64,000 bases of DNA from Shewanella glacialimarina (GTDB lineage: Bacteria > Pseudomonadota > Gammaproteobacteria > Enterobacterales > Shewanellaceae): NCBI RefSeq assembly GCF_020511155.1, contig NZ_CP041216.1:3906001-3970000 (forward strand). Direction: 5' to 3'. Of this stretch, positions 11,618 through 22,463 are shown in pieces. Numbering within the stretch: position 1 is the stretch's first letter; each line of letters starts with the position of its first letter. The position numbers and the translations under genes were made by a program. The notes beneath the pieces are model-generated. The model saw only the letters and a program-made list of their open reading frames with translations, searched no databases and was not told the origin of the DNA.

Positions 11618-12091
11618 CTATTTATCTTTTGACGACATGCTATATAACAATTGACCAATAAGGTCTTCTAAAATCAACGCGCCGCGGGTGTCATCGACTT
11701 TATCACCATCACCAAGCATGTCGATATCATCATCCATAAAACCTGGGGTTAAGCCAATAAACTGCTCACCTAACAAGCCTGATGTTAAAATGGATAGGCT
11801 ACTGGTTTCAGGGAAATGGTCATAACGCTTATCCATTATTAAGGTCACGATAGGCACCAGTTTGCGATCATCTAAGGTGATATCGGCCACTCGGCCAACA
11901 ACGACACCACCGACTTTTACTGGCGCACGAACTTTTAATCCGCCAATATTATTAAACTCAGCAATGAGGGAATAATTATTATTTTGAGTATCGACTTTGA
12001 CATTGGCTACATTAAAAACCAATACGCAAAATGCTAACACTCCTGACAATAAAAATAGACCAACAAGTAACTCAATCTTCCGTGTCAACAT
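11618..12091 (-). CDS. mlaD: MlaD, MCE-domain subunit
   Basis: Inner-membrane-anchored MCE protein forming the hexameric periplasmic ring of the phospholipid transporter. The 157-residue product starts with one transmembrane helix (about residues 8-28), then an MCE domain (about 40-118) with the GGLKVRAPVKVGGVVVG signature. The C-terminal helix supports ring formation in the E. coli protein. It is 10 bases upstream of mlaC. Confidence 0.95.
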   Translation of the reverse strand: MLTRKIELLVGLFLLSGVLAFCVLVFNVANVKVDTQNNNYSLIAEFNNIGGLKVRAPVKVGGVVVGRVADITLDDRKLVPIVTLIMDKRYDHFPETSSLSILTSGLLGEQFIGLTPGFMDDDIDMLGDGDKVDDTRGALILEDLIGQLLYSMSSKDK

Positions 12092-12126
12092 ACGCTTAAA
12101 CCACTTAAATAGTTAATAAATTAATC

Positions 12127-12912
12127 TTAATTTCCGAACATTAATGCTGTTAGCAAAAAGTCCAAAGCTAAAACAGCTAAACTGGCCTGCACTACCGTAG
12201 AGGTTGTCGCACGACTAATGCCCTCTGGATTAGGCTTCACTTCATAACCTCGATATAATGCAATCCATGTCACCACAATACCAAACACTGTACTTTTAAT
12301 AAGGCAGTTAACAATATCCTGTCGCCACTCAACTGAAGCCTGTAATATCGACCAAAAAGCACCGGTATCAATGCCTTTCCATTCAACACCAACTAAATGC
12401 CCACCAAAAATACCGACTAAACTGAACATCATAGCTAACAGTGGCATACTGATCACGCCGGCCCAAAATCGTGGTGCTATAATTTGTCTTAACGGATCGA
12501 TGGCCATCATTTCTAAACTTGATAATTGCTCAGTCGATTTCATCAAGCCAATTTCAGCAGTAAGCGCAGACCCTGCTCGCCCGGCAAATAACAGTGCGGT
12601 AACAACAGGCCCAAGTTCACGCAGTAAGCTTAACGCTACCATAGGGCCTAAGCTGTCTTCGGTACCAAAACCGACTAAAATATTATAAGCTTGGAGCGCT
12701 AATACCATGCCAATAAACAAGCCTGATACAATAATAATAATCATTGACCGCACACCCAATACGTAGATTTGTTTAATCAGTAAGGGTAGGCCTTTTTTAG
12801 GGTTGGGGACATGGACTATGGCGCGCCATAACATGACGCCAGCCTTACCATAGCCAACAACTAACCCAATGGCATAACGACCAATTGCAGCAATCAAATT
12901 AATCGGATTCAC
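12127..12912 (-). CDS. mlaE: MlaE, permease subunit
   Basis: Integral membrane permease of the MlaFEDB ABC transporter. The 261 residues match the usual length (260 in E. coli). Several membrane segments surround the conserved [26 protein letters not shown] region, quoted here only by its key LRELGPV and GRAGSA motifs (about residues 90-115). Its start overlaps the end of mlaF by 14 bases. Confidence 0.96.
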   Translation of the reverse strand: MNPINLIAAIGRYAIGLVVGYGKAGVMLWRAIVHVPNPKKGLPLLIKQIYVLGVRSMIIIIVSGLFIGMVLALQAYNILVGFGTEDSLGPMVALSLLRELGPVVTALLFAGRAGSALTAEIGLMKSTEQLSSLEMMAIDPLRQIIAPRFWAGVISMPLLAMMFSLVGIFGGHLVGVEWKGIDTGAFWSILQASVEWRQDIVNCLIKSTVFGIVVTWIALYRGYEVKPNPEGISRATTSTVVQASLAVLALDFLLTALMFGN

Positions 12913-13723
12913 TCAACAACTCCTGTTGATAATCAACCGCTGGATAATGAAACGGTACCGGGCCATCTGGCGCACCATCAATAAACTGTATCAGCTGCGG
13001 GTTATCTGATTTTCTCAATTGCTCAGGCGTGCCCTCTGCAATCACTTTTTTATCAGCTATCACGTAAACATAATCGGCAATGCCTAAGACTTCTTTGACA
13101 TCGTGGGACACAACAACTGAGGTTAGCTTTAATGAATCTGATAACTCTCGAATTAACTTAACTAACATGCCCATTGAAATAGGATCTTGCCCCGCAAAAG
13201 GCTCATCATACAGCACCATTTCAGGCTCTAAAGCAATAGCTCTGGCGAGCGCTGCACGACGCTGCATTCCGCCCGACAACTCACTAGGCATCATATAAGC
13301 TGCACCACGCAGTCCGACGGCTTGTAATTTCATTAACACAATCGAACGAATAATCGTTTCTGGTAACCCAGAATGCTCTCGTAAAGCAAAAGCCACGTTA
13401 TCAAACACATTCATGTCAGTAAACAAAGCACCACTTTGGAATAACATGCTCATACGTTTGCGCACTTGATATAGCTCAGTACGAGATAATTGATGCATAT
13501 TGAGGCCATCAAATAATACTTCACCTGAATCGGGCGTTAACTGAGCACCAATTAATTTAAGTAAGGTAGTTTTACCAATACCACTAGGCCCCATAATAGC
13601 GGTGACTTTCCCTTTGGGGATCGTTAAAGAAATATCATCATAAATGACTTTCTCACCTCGACTAAAGCCAAGATGTTTAATTTCTACAAGCGGATTTTGC
13701 AACACGGTTGATGTCTCGGACAT
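12899..13723 (-). CDS. mlaF: MlaF, ATPase subunit
   Basis: ABC ATPase driving phospholipid transport at the inner membrane. Walker A GPSGIGKT, the signature [14 protein letters not shown], Walker B MVLYDEP and the switch histidine (VSHD) are all present. I chose ATG 13723 ([11 protein letters not shown]), giving 274 residues, close to the 269 of E. coli. In-frame starts at 13747 and 13792 would add 8 or 23 residues without family support. None has a strong ribosome-binding site, so the exact start is uncertain. It is first gene of the mlaFEDCB-ibaG-murA run. Confidence 0.94.
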   Translation of the reverse strand: MSETSTVLQNPLVEIKHLGFSRGEKVIYDDISLTIPKGKVTAIMGPSGIGKTTLLKLIGAQLTPDSGEVLFDGLNMHQLSRTELYQVRKRMSMLFQSGALFTDMNVFDNVAFALREHSGLPETIIRSIVLMKLQAVGLRGAAYMMPSELSGGMQRRAALARAIALEPEMVLYDEPFAGQDPISMGMLVKLIRELSDSLKLTSVVVSHDVKEVLGIADYVYVIADKKVIAEGTPEQLRKSDNPQLIQFIDGAPDGPVPFHYPAVDYQQELLSESD

Positions 13724-13953
13724 AATATTTGAAGAGATAGCTGCCATCCTGGAGCGTAAATGAAGGTTAAATTTTACGTGAATGTTGTTCACCTAACAAC
13801 CTCATCACGATAAAAATACTCTAACCTTAAATGAAATTAATCTTAAACAAAGATTAATCGACTGATTGATTGGCTTATTTATACTTATTGCAGCTTTCAA
13901 TTTGGGTCATTTACAGGGAAAATGCTCATGTTCAAATAAATTAAAGGGATGAC

Positions 13954-14916
13954 ATGTTAGTTAATATTTTGATGCTTTGCGTTGGATTAGCAGTACTGGT
14001 AATAAGTGCTGATAAATTTGTGTATGGCGCGTCTGCATTTGCCCGTAATCTTGGCTTACCTCCCATGTTAATCGGGCTTACCATTGTGGCTATGGGTAGT
14101 TCTGCACCAGAAATGTTTGTTGCTGCAACGGCATCTCTGGAGGGTATGAACGATACCGCTATAGGTAATGTGCTTGGCTCAAATGTAGCTAACATTACTC
14201 TCATATTAGGGATTACAGCCTTACTTGGGGCAATAAGCGTTAGCTCTAAAACCTTAAAACGTGAAATTCCATTGATGCTTGCCGCAACCGTGTTAGCGGG
14301 ATATTTAATTCATGATGGTATGCTCACCCGGGTTGAAGGAATGATCTTGATAGCTGCCTTTTTGCTTGTTATGGGCGGATTTATTTATCAAGCTTTAAGC
14401 AATAAAGAAGCTGACGCCCTTGATGAAGAACTCGACAACGAGATCCCTAAAGATGTCCCTACATTTCATGCTATCATGTGGATTATCATCGGCATTGTTT
14501 TTTTACCGTTATCAGCGGGTTGGATGGTAGATGGTGCTGTAGGTATTGCAAAAATTTACGGCTTGTCTGATTTAGTCATTGGACTGACCATCATTGCTGT
14601 TGGCACTAGCTTGCCAGAATTGGCGGCATGTATCGCTGGAGTGTTAAAAAAGGAACACGATTTAGCCATTGGTAATATCGTAGGCTCCAACTTATTTAAT
14701 ATTCTTGCGGTTTTAGCTATTCCAGCGCTAATCTCACCAGGTGAGGTTGATGCGACAGCAGTAAACAGAGATTTTTACATGGTACTGGGCACCAGTGCCG
14801 CATTAGCAGTATTAGTGCTATCCAGCGGTGCAAAGCGACAGCTTACGCCTTGGCATGGCGTTTTATTACTATTAACCTTTGTTGCGTACCAGTACGTTAT
14901 ATTCAACGCTTCTTGA
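13954..14916 (+). CDS. yrbG: Calcium/sodium antiporter YrbG (CaCA family)
   Basis: Inner-membrane cation/Ca2+ exchanger family. The 320 residues form about ten membrane segments in two repeats. Each carries the alpha-repeat motif: MGSSAPEMFVA (about residues 48-58) and VGTSLPELAACIAG (about 218-231), with GNVLGSNVANITLILG and GNIVGSNLFNILAV after them. The acidic linker between halves (about residues 149-168) contains many Asp and Glu. It starts the yrbG-kdsD-kdsC-lpt cluster, in the same place as in E. coli; its physiological ion is unproven. Confidence 0.92.
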   Translation: MLVNILMLCVGLAVLVISADKFVYGASAFARNLGLPPMLIGLTIVAMGSSAPEMFVAATASLEGMNDTAIGNVLGSNVANITLILGITALLGAISVSSKTLKREIPLMLAATVLAGYLIHDGMLTRVEGMILIAAFLLVMGGFIYQALSNKEADALDEELDNEIPKDVPTFHAIMWIIIGIVFLPLSAGWMVDGAVGIAKIYGLSDLVIGLTIIAVGTSLPELAACIAGVLKKEHDLAIGNIVGSNLFNILAVLAIPALISPGEVDATAVNRDFYMVLGTSAALAVLVLSSGAKRQLTPWHGVLLLLTFVAYQYVIFNAS

Positions 14917-14950
14917 TGGAGCACAAAGGACTTTACCAAGAGAGACACAT

Positions 14951-15928
14951 ATGGCAAACCAAACTCAATTTCGTCAATGGGGCCGTAAAGTCATTGATAT
15001 TGAAAAAGCGGCACTTGAGCATCTCTACCAATTTGTAGATTCAGATGCCTTCGGGCAGGCATGTGAATTAATTATGCAATGCAAAGGTAAAGTCATCGTA
15101 ATGGGCATGGGGAAATCTGGCCACATAGGTAATAAGATTTCAGCCACATTTGCCAGCACAGGCACACCTGCATTTTTTGTTCACCCAGGAGAGGCCAGCC
15201 ATGGCGACCTTGGCGCATTAGCTAAAAACGACATTATTTTAGCCATTTCGAACTCAGGTGAATCAAGTGAAATTTTAACATTAATGCCTGTTATTCAACG
15301 TATGGGCGTTCCTGTGATTGCAGTTACCGGTAAACCAGACTCTAATATGGCGAAGCTGGCAAAAGTACACTTATGTATTGAAGTGCCAGAAGAAGCTTGC
15401 CCACTAGGACTAGCCCCGACATCAAGCACAACAGCAACATTGGTAATGGGTGATGCATTAGCCGTAGCCCTATTACAAGCAAAAGGGTTTACCCGTGATG
15501 ATTTTGCCCTATCACATCCAGGTGGCTCTTTAGGACGTAAATTATTACTTAAGGTCAATGATGTGATGCACCAAGGCAAAGATCTCCCCTTGGTAAAGCA
15601 AGATATCTGCATCACGGAAGCCCTATATGAAATATCAAATAAAGGCTTAGGCATGACAGCGGTTGTTGATGATAATAATGTCTTAGTTGGTATTTTTACT
15701 GATGGTGACTTACGACGTGTCATCGATGCAGAAGTGAATCTTCGCACCACACCTATTTCACAGGTTATGACTAAAAACTGCGTCACCAGCCCAGCCAACA
15801 TCTTGGCCGCTCAAGCGTTACAAATAATGGATGAGAAAAGCATCAATGGTTTAATTGTGGTCAATGACGCACATCAACCTATTGGCGCGTTGAATATGCT
15901 CGATATGGTCAAAGCAGGAGTAATTTAA
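14951..15928 (+). CDS. kdsD: Arabinose-5-phosphate isomerase
   Basis: Converts ribulose 5-phosphate to arabinose 5-phosphate, the precursor of Kdo for lipopolysaccharide. From ATG 14951 (MANQTQFRQWG) it has 325 residues: an SIS sugar-isomerase domain (about 35-180) with GMGKSGHIGNKI and SNSGESSEI, then two CBS domains (about 205-325). A longer in-frame ORF begins inside yrbG and is not needed. kdsC follows after 2 bases. Confidence 0.96.
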   Translation: MANQTQFRQWGRKVIDIEKAALEHLYQFVDSDAFGQACELIMQCKGKVIVMGMGKSGHIGNKISATFASTGTPAFFVHPGEASHGDLGALAKNDIILAISNSGESSEILTLMPVIQRMGVPVIAVTGKPDSNMAKLAKVHLCIEVPEEACPLGLAPTSSTTATLVMGDALAVALLQAKGFTRDDFALSHPGGSLGRKLLLKVNDVMHQGKDLPLVKQDICITEALYEISNKGLGMTAVVDDNNVLVGIFTDGDLRRVIDAEVNLRTTPISQVMTKNCVTSPANILAAQALQIMDEKSINGLIVVNDAHQPIGALNMLDMVKAGVI

Positions 15929-15930
15929 AC

Positions 15931-16497
15931 ATGACAATAAATACGCAAACTCACCAAGGTTTTTATGGCCCTATTAGTGATGATATTTGGCTGCGCGCTC
16001 AAAAAATTAAACTGCTTATTTGCGACGTTGACGGTGTTTTTTCTGACGGCCGTATTTACCTTAATAATAGCGGTGAAGAGTCAAAAGCTTTCCATACTCG
16101 AGACGGATATGGCGTTCGGTCAATATTAACCAGTGGCATTAATGTTGCGGTTATTACCGGACGAAAATCTAAAATTGTCGAAAATCGCATGACGGCTTTA
16201 GGTATCAAAGATATTTATCAAGGTATAGATGATAAATTTACTCCCTACGAGGAATTAATCAGAAAATATAACGTCACTGCTGAACAGGTAGCTTATATTG
16301 GCGATGACATGGTAGATTTACCTGTTATGAAAGTAGTAGGACTTGCTGTTAGCGTTGCCGATGGACATCCTTACGTGAAACAACATTGCCATATGATAAC
16401 TACCATTAAAGGTGGCAATGGTGCTTTGAGAGAACTCACTGATTTGTTACTACTAAGCCAAAATAAATTTGAAAGTGCACATGGTATGAGCATATGA
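15931..16497 (+). CDS. kdsC: Kdo-8-phosphate phosphatase
   Basis: HAD-superfamily phosphatase (C0 type, no cap domain) that releases Kdo from Kdo 8-phosphate. The 188 residues contain the nucleophile motif CDVDGVFSDG (about residues 31-40), ITGRKS (about 75-80) and YIGDDMVDLPVM (about 122-133). Its stop overlaps the lptC start (ATGA). Confidence 0.96.
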   Translation: MTINTQTHQGFYGPISDDIWLRAQKIKLLICDVDGVFSDGRIYLNNSGEESKAFHTRDGYGVRSILTSGINVAVITGRKSKIVENRMTALGIKDIYQGIDDKFTPYEELIRKYNVTAEQVAYIGDDMVDLPVMKVVGLAVSVADGHPYVKQHCHMITTIKGGNGALRELTDLLLLSQNKFESAHGMSI

Positions 16498-17054
16498 ATC
16501 GAACCACATTGGCTATTTGTGCATTTTTTGGCTTAGCCTTGGTATTGTATTGGCAAGTACAAGTCAAACGTAATCAAATGGCGTTAATCAAAGATCCTAG
16601 AATTGAGCGACCTGATTTTGTGGCCGACAATCTTCGCACGACAGAATTTAATAAGTTGGGGTTTGTTGACAGCAAAGTCAGTGCCGAGCATATGGAACAT
16701 TTTACCCGCTCAAATACCACTTTATTTACAGAGCCTGTATTACTTATTTACCCTGAAAATGGTAAAGCGCAGTGGCAAATAACAGCTAAAAATGCGACCT
16801 TAGATCAACATTCAAATGAAGTCAGTTTACATAACGATGTAGTTATCGATGCTATTGATATTAAAGAGCCATTACAATCACTTGAGACTCAGCAAGTCAC
16901 CTTTAATTTAAACACTATGATAGGCCGTTCTGAAGAGTCAGTTACCATTAAAGGTAATGGTTTTATTATTCAAGGCTTAGGGCTATTTGCCGATCTCAAT
17001 GCAGAACAAATTACCTTACTCAGTCAGGTAGAAGGGACATATGAACCACATTAA
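16494..17054 (+). CDS. lptC: LptC, LPS export bitopic protein
   Basis: Inner-membrane protein that passes LPS from LptBFG to LptA. The 186 residues begin with one membrane helix (about 6-22) and continue as a periplasmic beta-jellyroll with features such as FTRSNTTLFTEPVLLIYPE. It overlaps kdsC by 4 and lptA by 14 bases, so the operon is tightly coupled. Confidence 0.94.
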   Translation: MNRTTLAICAFFGLALVLYWQVQVKRNQMALIKDPRIERPDFVADNLRTTEFNKLGFVDSKVSAEHMEHFTRSNTTLFTEPVLLIYPENGKAQWQITAKNATLDQHSNEVSLHNDVVIDAIDIKEPLQSLETQQVTFNLNTMIGRSEESVTIKGNGFIIQGLGLFADLNAEQITLLSQVEGTYEPH

Positions 17055-17628
17055 TTTTTTAACAACATTGCTCGGTAAAAGCAGTGTTATTTGCACTTTA
17101 GCTATTAGTATATTAGCAGGCAACGCCGTAGCCAAAGAAGGCGATTTGAAGCAAGAGCTTAAAATTGCTGCTGTAAGTCAACGAGCTGATGTTAAAAATA
17201 ATCAAATTATTTTTAACGGACCAGTAAAGATTACCCAAGGCTCGATCAATATCGAAGCCGATGAACTGCGGGCATTTTCAGCTGAAAACGGCCAGACTAA
17301 AACGCTCATTGCGACCGGTAACCCTGCTACGTTTTCACAAGAACTTGATGATGGTCGCATAGGTACAGCCAGTGCCAATGAAATTCGTTATGACTTAGCA
17401 ACAACTGGACTGTTATTAACCGGTAACGCTAAGCTAGATCAAGCTGGCAGTAAAGTGACAGGTAATGTGATCCGTTACAATATTAATGCTCAGGAACTTA
17501 TCGCTGAAAGTACCGGTAAAGGTGAAGATCGTGTTATTACCATTATTCAACCGGAAAACTTCCAAAATGATAATTCACCAGTACAAAAATTACCTGAAAT
17601 TCCGTTAAAAAAGCAAGGTAACCAATGA
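17041..17628 (+). CDS. lptA: LptA, periplasmic LPS bridge protein
   Basis: Periplasmic OstA-like beta-jellyroll protein that polymerises into the LPS bridge from LptC to LptD. The 195-residue precursor has a signal peptide ending near residue 31 (GNAVA). The OstA blocks [21 protein letters not shown] and [21 protein letters not shown] are typical (each shown within its conserved span). Its stop overlaps the lptB start. Confidence 0.94.
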   Translation: MNHINFLTTLLGKSSVICTLAISILAGNAVAKEGDLKQELKIAAVSQRADVKNNQIIFNGPVKITQGSINIEADELRAFSAENGQTKTLIATGNPATFSQELDDGRIGTASANEIRYDLATTGLLLTGNAKLDQAGSKVTGNVIRYNINAQELIAESTGKGEDRVITIIQPENFQNDNSPVQKLPEIPLKKQGNQ

Positions 17629-18356
17629 CCCAAATTACCTTAACAGCTGAGAATTTAGCTAAAAGCTATAAAAGTCGTCAAGTGGTTAAAAGTGTCAGTC
17701 TAACTGTAAAAACAGGCCAGATTGTCGGACTACTTGGTCCCAATGGCGCAGGTAAGACGACCACGTTTTATATGGTTGTTGGCTTAGTCAAAAGTGATCA
17801 TGGCCGCATTTTAATTGATGACGATGACTTAACTGCTGACCCAATGCATTTACGTGCGCGAAAAGGTATTGGCTATTTACCGCAAGAAGCCAGTATTTTT
17901 AGAAAGCTCAGTGTGCACGATAATATTATGGCCGTGTTGCAAACCCGAAAATCGATGACTTCGGATGAGCGAATTCAGGAACTTGAACATCTTTTAGAAG
18001 AATTCCATATTACCCATATTCGCGATAGCCTAGGCATGTCACTATCTGGAGGCGAAAGACGACGGGTAGAAATTGCACGCGCTTTAGCAGCCAATCCTAA
18101 ATTTATATTGTTAGATGAGCCCTTTGCGGGTGTTGACCCTATTTCAGTGATTGATATTAAGAAAATCATTCTTCAACTCAAACACCGTGGCCTAGGCGTA
18201 TTAATTACTGATCATAACGTCCGTGAAACACTTGATGTGTGTGAGCGGGCATATATCGTTAGTCAGGGAAATTTGATTGCCGAAGGCACTCCAACTGAAG
18301 TACTCAACAATCAGCAAGTTCGAGCAGTATACTTAGGCGAACAATTCAAGCTATAG
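17625..18356 (+). CDS. lptB: LptB, LPS export ATPase
   Basis: Cytoplasmic ABC ATPase of the LptB2FG exporter, 243 residues. Walker [10 protein letters not shown] (about residues 40-48), Q-loop YLPQEASIF, signature [16 protein letters not shown] and Walker [14 protein letters not shown] are intact, with [10 protein letters not shown] as the H-loop. It is the last gene of the lptCAB set; 160 bases separate it from rpoN. Confidence 0.98.
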   Translation: MTQITLTAENLAKSYKSRQVVKSVSLTVKTGQIVGLLGPNGAGKTTTFYMVVGLVKSDHGRILIDDDDLTADPMHLRARKGIGYLPQEASIFRKLSVHDNIMAVLQTRKSMTSDERIQELEHLLEEFHITHIRDSLGMSLSGGERRRVEIARALAANPKFILLDEPFAGVDPISVIDIKKIILQLKHRGLGVLITDHNVRETLDVCERAYIVSQGNLIAEGTPTEVLNNQQVRAVYLGEQFKL

Positions 18357-18516
18357 TTAATCTAAATAGGATCTGAAGCACTTGCTTGGCATAGTGTTTC
18401 TGGCAACTAAGCTAATAGATCGTTTGTAGGTAAAGTAAAACCATTTGTTAAAAAATTGCGACTATCACTCACTTTAATCAGTGTAGAAAGCCGAATTCTT
18501 CTAGGGATCAGCAGTA

Positions 18517-20010
18517 ATGAAAGCTTCACTCCAACTTAAAATGGGTCAGCACCTCACTATGACCCCACAGCTGCAACAAGCTATACGTTTGCTGCAGTTA
18601 TCATCTTTGGAGTTACAGCAAGAAATTCAACAAGTATTAGATTCCAATCCTTTGCTTGAAATGGAAGATGAATTTTCAGCACTTAGCAACAAAAATGACA
18701 ACTCAAAAGACCTATCAGAAACTGACTTCAATGAAATCAGTGCACCTGTAGTCGAAAAAGACACTTCAAATGTCGACACCGCAGAGTCAATGACTAAAGA
18801 GCAAATGTCTGAAGACTTGCCAATGGATACTACCTGGGATGAAGTGTACAGCGCCTCACCAATGGCAAGTCCTGGTTCGGGTTCAGGCAGCATGCCAAAT
18901 GATGACATGCCCTTCCAAGGTGAAACATCCGAAGGATTATACGAGCATTTAGAATGGCAAAAAAATCTAACCCCTTTTTCTGAAACAGACCTAGCTATTG
19001 CCACAGCCATTATTGATGCCATTGATGACACAGGTTATCTCACCCAAAGTACTGAAGATATTTTAGAAGCTATGGGCGATGATTCTGTCGAATTAGACGA
19101 AGTAGAAGCGGTACTAAAACGCATACAACATTTCGATCCTCTCGGGGTTGCTTCGCGTAGTTTAAGTGAATGCTTGTTGATTCAACTTGTTCAGTTTGCA
19201 CCAGATACGCCACATATTGATAATGCCAGAATATTAATCAAAGATTATTTAGATTTGATAGCAGGACGTGATTTTCGCACCTTAATGCGTAAAACTAAGC
19301 TAAAAGAAGATGAGCTGCGCGAAGCCATTGAATTAATTCAATCTTTAAATCCACGTCCTGGCACGATGATCACCCCACCGGATGATGAATATGTTATCCC
19401 AGACGTGTCAGTGACGAAAAAGAATGGCCGTTGGGTAGTTGAATTGAACCCTGATAACATGCCTAAAATAGGGATTAATCAACAATATGCCGCCATGGCA
19501 AAAAGTAGTAAGAGTTCAACAGATACTCAATTTATTCGAGGTCACTTACAAGAAGCCAAATGGTTTATAAAAAGCTTAGAAAGCCGTAGCGACACCCTGC
19601 TTAAAGTATCCAATTGTATTGTGCAATTTCAGCAAGGTTTTTTTGAGTATGGTGCAGAAGCAATGAAGCCTATGGTGTTGAATGACATAGCTGAAGCTGT
19701 CGAAATGCATGAATCTACTATTTCGCGTGTCACCACGCAAAAGTATATGCATACACCGCGCGGACTATTCGAACTTAAGTATTTTTTCTCTAGCCATGTA
19801 AGTACTGATGATGGCGGAGAGTGTTCATCTACAGCAATTAGAGCCTTTATTAAAAAGCTGGTGGCAGCTGAAAACCAGAGAAAGCCATTAAGCGACAGTA
19901 AAATGGCAGACCTTCTGGCAGAACAAGGGATCAATGTTGCACGTCGCACCATCGCGAAATACCGCGAAGCGATGATGATCCCTCCCTCAAACCAACGTAA
20001 GAGTTTATAA
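18517..20010 (+). CDS. rpoN: RNA polymerase sigma-54 factor
   Basis: Sigma-54 directs RNA polymerase to -24/-12 promoters and needs an AAA+ activator. The 497 residues show the glutamine- and leucine-rich region I (residues 1-50, with [16 protein letters not shown]), an acidic region II (about 50-140), the core-binding domain, the DNA-binding helix-turn-helix ([18 protein letters not shown]) and the RpoN box [10 protein letters not shown] at residues 475-484. It heads the conserved rpoN-hpf-ptsN-rapZ-ptsO cluster. Confidence 0.98.
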   Translation: MKASLQLKMGQHLTMTPQLQQAIRLLQLSSLELQQEIQQVLDSNPLLEMEDEFSALSNKNDNSKDLSETDFNEISAPVVEKDTSNVDTAESMTKEQMSEDLPMDTTWDEVYSASPMASPGSGSGSMPNDDMPFQGETSEGLYEHLEWQKNLTPFSETDLAIATAIIDAIDDTGYLTQSTEDILEAMGDDSVELDEVEAVLKRIQHFDPLGVASRSLSECLLIQLVQFAPDTPHIDNARILIKDYLDLIAGRDFRTLMRKTKLKEDELREAIELIQSLNPRPGTMITPPDDEYVIPDVSVTKKNGRWVVELNPDNMPKIGINQQYAAMAKSSKSSTDTQFIRGHLQEAKWFIKSLESRSDTLLKVSNCIVQFQQGFFEYGAEAMKPMVLNDIAEAVEMHESTISRVTTQKYMHTPRGLFELKYFFSSHVSTDDGGECSSTAIRAFIKKLVAAENQRKPLSDSKMADLLAEQGINVARRTIAKYREAMMIPPSNQRKSL

Positions 20011-20036
20011 TCTACCTAGGCAATTGGAGGAAAAAT

Positions 20037-20324
20037 ATGCAAATCACCTTGACGGGTCATCATATTGAAATTACTGAATCACTAAGAGAATATGTCACAA
20101 GTAAGTTTACAAAACTTGAACGACATTTCGATCAGATCAATAATGTCCACGTAGTATTAAATGTCGAAAAGCAACAACAGATAGCTGAAGCAAAAGTCAG
20201 CTTAAATGGAGCTGAAGTATTTGCGACATCTGAACATGCCGACATGTATCACGCTATAGACGCCCTGATTGATAAACTCGATCGTCAGGTCATTAAACAC
20301 AAAGAGAAATTAACTAAGCATTAA
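20037..20324 (+). CDS. hpf: Ribosome hibernation promoting factor
   Basis: Short HPF/YfiA-type protein of 95 residues that binds the 30S decoding centre and favours 100S dimers in stationary phase. It opens with QITLTGHHIEITESLREYV, typical of short HPF. A TTGGAGG site precedes the ATG. Its TAA overlaps the ATG of ptsN. Confidence 0.95.
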   Translation: MQITLTGHHIEITESLREYVTSKFTKLERHFDQINNVHVVLNVEKQQQIAEAKVSLNGAEVFATSEHADMYHAIDALIDKLDRQVIKHKEKLTKH

Positions 20325-20770
20325 TGATGGAACTTAGTACCATCCTGCAGCCGGAATGCACCTCCTGTGCCACACCGGGCAGTAAGAAAAAGGTACTGGA
20401 GCTTATCAGCGATTTAGCTGCAGCCCAGTACCCATCCCTATCTTCACAAGAGATTTTTGAAAGCCTAGTGGCTAGAGAAAAAATGGGTAGCACAGGAATA
20501 GGCTCTGGCATTGCAATCCCGCATGGTCGTTTAACGTCCATCGTTCGCCCTATCGCGGTTTTTATAAAGTGCGAAGAAGCGATTTCATTTGATGCTATCG
20601 ACAAACAACCAGTGGATCTCTTATTTGCATTACTGGTGCCAGCAGACCAGTGCCAGCAACATCTCAGTACCCTATCCTCAATGGCTGAAAAGTTATCGGA
20701 TAAACAGATTCTTAAGCAGTTACGAAAAGCAAGTAACTCAACTGAACTCTATCAGGTTATCACAGCATGA
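20324..20770 (+). CDS. ptsN: Nitrogen PTS EIIA protein
   Basis: Regulatory phosphotransferase subunit EIIA(Ntr), 148 residues, which takes phosphate from NPr rather than moving sugar. The phosphorylated histidine is H67 in [10 protein letters not shown] second ATG follows directly (20327), so the start is uncertain by one codon. It overlaps rapZ by 4 bases. Confidence 0.95.
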   Translation: MMELSTILQPECTSCATPGSKKKVLELISDLAAAQYPSLSSQEIFESLVAREKMGSTGIGSGIAIPHGRLTSIVRPIAVFIKCEEAISFDAIDKQPVDLLFALLVPADQCQQHLSTLSSMAEKLSDKQILKQLRKASNSTELYQVITA

Positions 20771-21624
20771 AATTAGTCATTGTATCCGGTCGTTCGGGCT
20801 CAGGTAAATCTGTCGCACTTAGGGTACTAGAAGACCTGGGTTACTATTGCGTTGATAACTTACCACTGCCCTTAATTGGACGACTATTAGAGCAGCTTAG
20901 AAACACCAATGAACTGGTGGCCATAAGTGTTGATGTTAGAAATATAGAAGAGCAAGGTAAAGTATTACAGCAGCAGCTTGCGTGGTTATCTAAGGATACT
21001 GAAGTCATAAGCTTTTTTTTACAGGCAAGTGATGAAGCCCTACTAAAACGTTACAGTGAAACCCGCAGACTACATCCATTATCGAAAAAGAATATGTCCC
21101 TACAGGATGCGATTCAATTTGAAGGTAAGCTACTGGCGCCTATTTCTGAATACGTAGACCATTTTATCGACACATCTAAGTTAAATATTTATCAACTTAG
21201 TGATCAAGTACGTGAAATTTTAATGGGCAGTGTTGATAAAGAGTTAGTGATCAATTTTGAGTCATTTGGTTTTAAATATGGTATGCCCGCCGAAGCCGAT
21301 TTTATGTTTGATGTACGCTTTTTACCTAACCCACATTGGGAAATAGAATTACGTCCCTTTACTGGATTAGATGAACCCGTGCAGGAATTTCTTGGCCAGC
21401 AACCGCTGGTAAATAAATTCATTTGGCAAATAGAAAACCTATTTGAAACATGGATGCCCCACTTAGAGCGCAATAACCGCAGCTACCTAACCATAGCTAT
21501 TGGTTGTACTGGTGGCCAGCATCGTTCAGTTTATATCGCCGACCAGCTTGCTAAACGTTTTTCAAGTGGTAAAAAACATGTTGTTCAAGCAAGGCACCGA
21601 GAGCTTATAAACAAGCATAAATAA
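20767..21624 (+). CDS. rapZ: RNase adapter protein RapZ
   Basis: P-loop protein that in E. coli presents the small RNA GlmZ to RNase E and so tunes glucosamine-6-phosphate synthesis. The 285 residues carry Walker A GRSGSGKS (residues 8-15), the GYYCVDNLP block, and the C-terminal [14 protein letters not shown] signature. The basic C-terminus ([11 protein letters not shown]) fits the RNA-binding end. Translation is coupled to ptsN. Confidence 0.96.
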   Translation: MKLVIVSGRSGSGKSVALRVLEDLGYYCVDNLPLPLIGRLLEQLRNTNELVAISVDVRNIEEQGKVLQQQLAWLSKDTEVISFFLQASDEALLKRYSETRRLHPLSKKNMSLQDAIQFEGKLLAPISEYVDHFIDTSKLNIYQLSDQVREILMGSVDKELVINFESFGFKYGMPAEADFMFDVRFLPNPHWEIELRPFTGLDEPVQEFLGQQPLVNKFIWQIENLFETWMPHLERNNRSYLTIAIGCTGGQHRSVYIADQLAKRFSSGKKHVVQARHRELINKHK

Positions 21625-21657
21625 TCGCTATTCAGTTACTTGTCGGAACTTAACTAA

Positions 21658-21933
21658 ATGAGTCTTTTACAGCGCCAAGTCATCATATCAAACAAGCTTG
21701 GTTTACACGCACGAGCTGCTACCAAACTGGCTATTCTTGCTAATGAATTTAATGCCAATGTTACCCTGATCCAGGGTGAAAAAAAGGCCAGCGCGGCCAG
21801 TGTATTGGGCTTATTAATGCTTGAAAGTGGCTTAGGTAAAACCATAGATATCATAGCAGAAGGGCCAGATGCACAATCCGCTCTTGATGCTATCTGTAAT
21901 TTAATTAATGACAAGTTCGAAGAAGGTTGTTGA
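21658..21933 (+). CDS. ptsO: Phosphocarrier protein NPr
   Basis: HPr-like carrier of the nitrogen PTS, 91 residues, which passes phosphate from EI(Ntr) to PtsN. The active histidine H17 lies in NKLGLHARAATKLA. A KASAASVLGLLML stretch near residues 42-54 matches the HPr serine-region helix. It ends the rpoN cluster. Confidence 0.95.
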   Translation: MSLLQRQVIISNKLGLHARAATKLAILANEFNANVTLIQGEKKASAASVLGLLMLESGLGKTIDIIAEGPDAQSALDAICNLINDKFEEGC

Positions 21934-22101
21934 TCCTAATCATTTCTCCATCGGTTAAATCTAGTTTTTAATCGTATACCCACCTTTGCTTTAAAATGGC
22001 TAAACGTGTTGAATCTAACTTATTGAATGTATCCCTTAACCAGATTTAAGTTGAGGTTAAATTAATGCAATTAGGAAAATTTAAATTTCTCCCCCGAATT
22101 A

Positions 22102-22113
22102 GTGCAATTGCAC
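22102..22113. promoter_or_regulatory. 12-bp perfect palindrome GTGCAATTGCAC
   Basis: An isolated perfect palindrome in the 349-base gap between ptsO and the next ORF, about 86 bases upstream of the sigma-54-like element. It could be an operator or an activator site; no protein can be assigned. Confidence 0.35.
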
Positions 22114-22198
22114 CACTATATTGCATCTCCTACGACCACCACAGAAACCATAAAACTCTAACAAATTGAAAATAAATAAAAATTTAATAAAAAAATAG

Positions 22199-22215
22199 TT
22201 GGCACGTTCTTTTCA
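22199..22215 (+). promoter_or_regulatory. Candidate sigma-54 (-24/-12) promoter
   Basis: TTGGCACG, four bases, then TTTCA. The -24 element TGGCACG is perfect; the -12 element has T in place of G in the TTGCA consensus. It lies 67 bases before a 49-residue ORF with a good ribosome-binding site and 2.2 kb after rpoN. The -12 mismatch keeps this tentative. Confidence 0.45.
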
Positions 22216-22282
22216 TATAGTAACCAGTACCTACAAAGTGGTACTAGATTTAAAGCTAGCAAAACTTATTGGAGAGAACACT

Positions 22283-22432
22283 ATGCGAAATACACAGTTA
22301 ACCTTAAATACGATTAATACTGTTTTTGGACATACTCTTAAATTGGCTAGCCCAATTTTTACAAAAATTCAGCAACACTACACATTTTTTGCCAATGTTG
22401 GTTTTAGTCAATGGGAAGTTGAAAAACGATAA
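22283..22432 (+). CDS. Hypothetical 49-residue protein
   Basis: I do not recognise this protein. It begins MRNTQLTLNTINTVFGHTLK, ends QWEVEKR, has no clear membrane segment and a moderately hydrophobic middle. A GGAGAG site sits 6 bases before the ATG, which is the best reason to believe in it. A longer in-frame ORF starts on the putative promoter at 22199 and is not favoured. An 82-residue HTH protein follows 31 bases later in the same direction, so the two may form an operon. Confidence 0.45.
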   Translation: MRNTQLTLNTINTVFGHTLKLASPIFTKIQQHYTFFANVGFSQWEVEKR

Positions 22433-22463
22433 ATATCTGCATTCAAAAAAGTGGACTTTGATT

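Noticed and set aside
22199..22432. Longer form of the 49-residue ORF starting at 22199
   Set aside because: Its start lies on the putative -24 promoter element and has no ribosome-binding site; the ATG at 22283 has GGAGAG.
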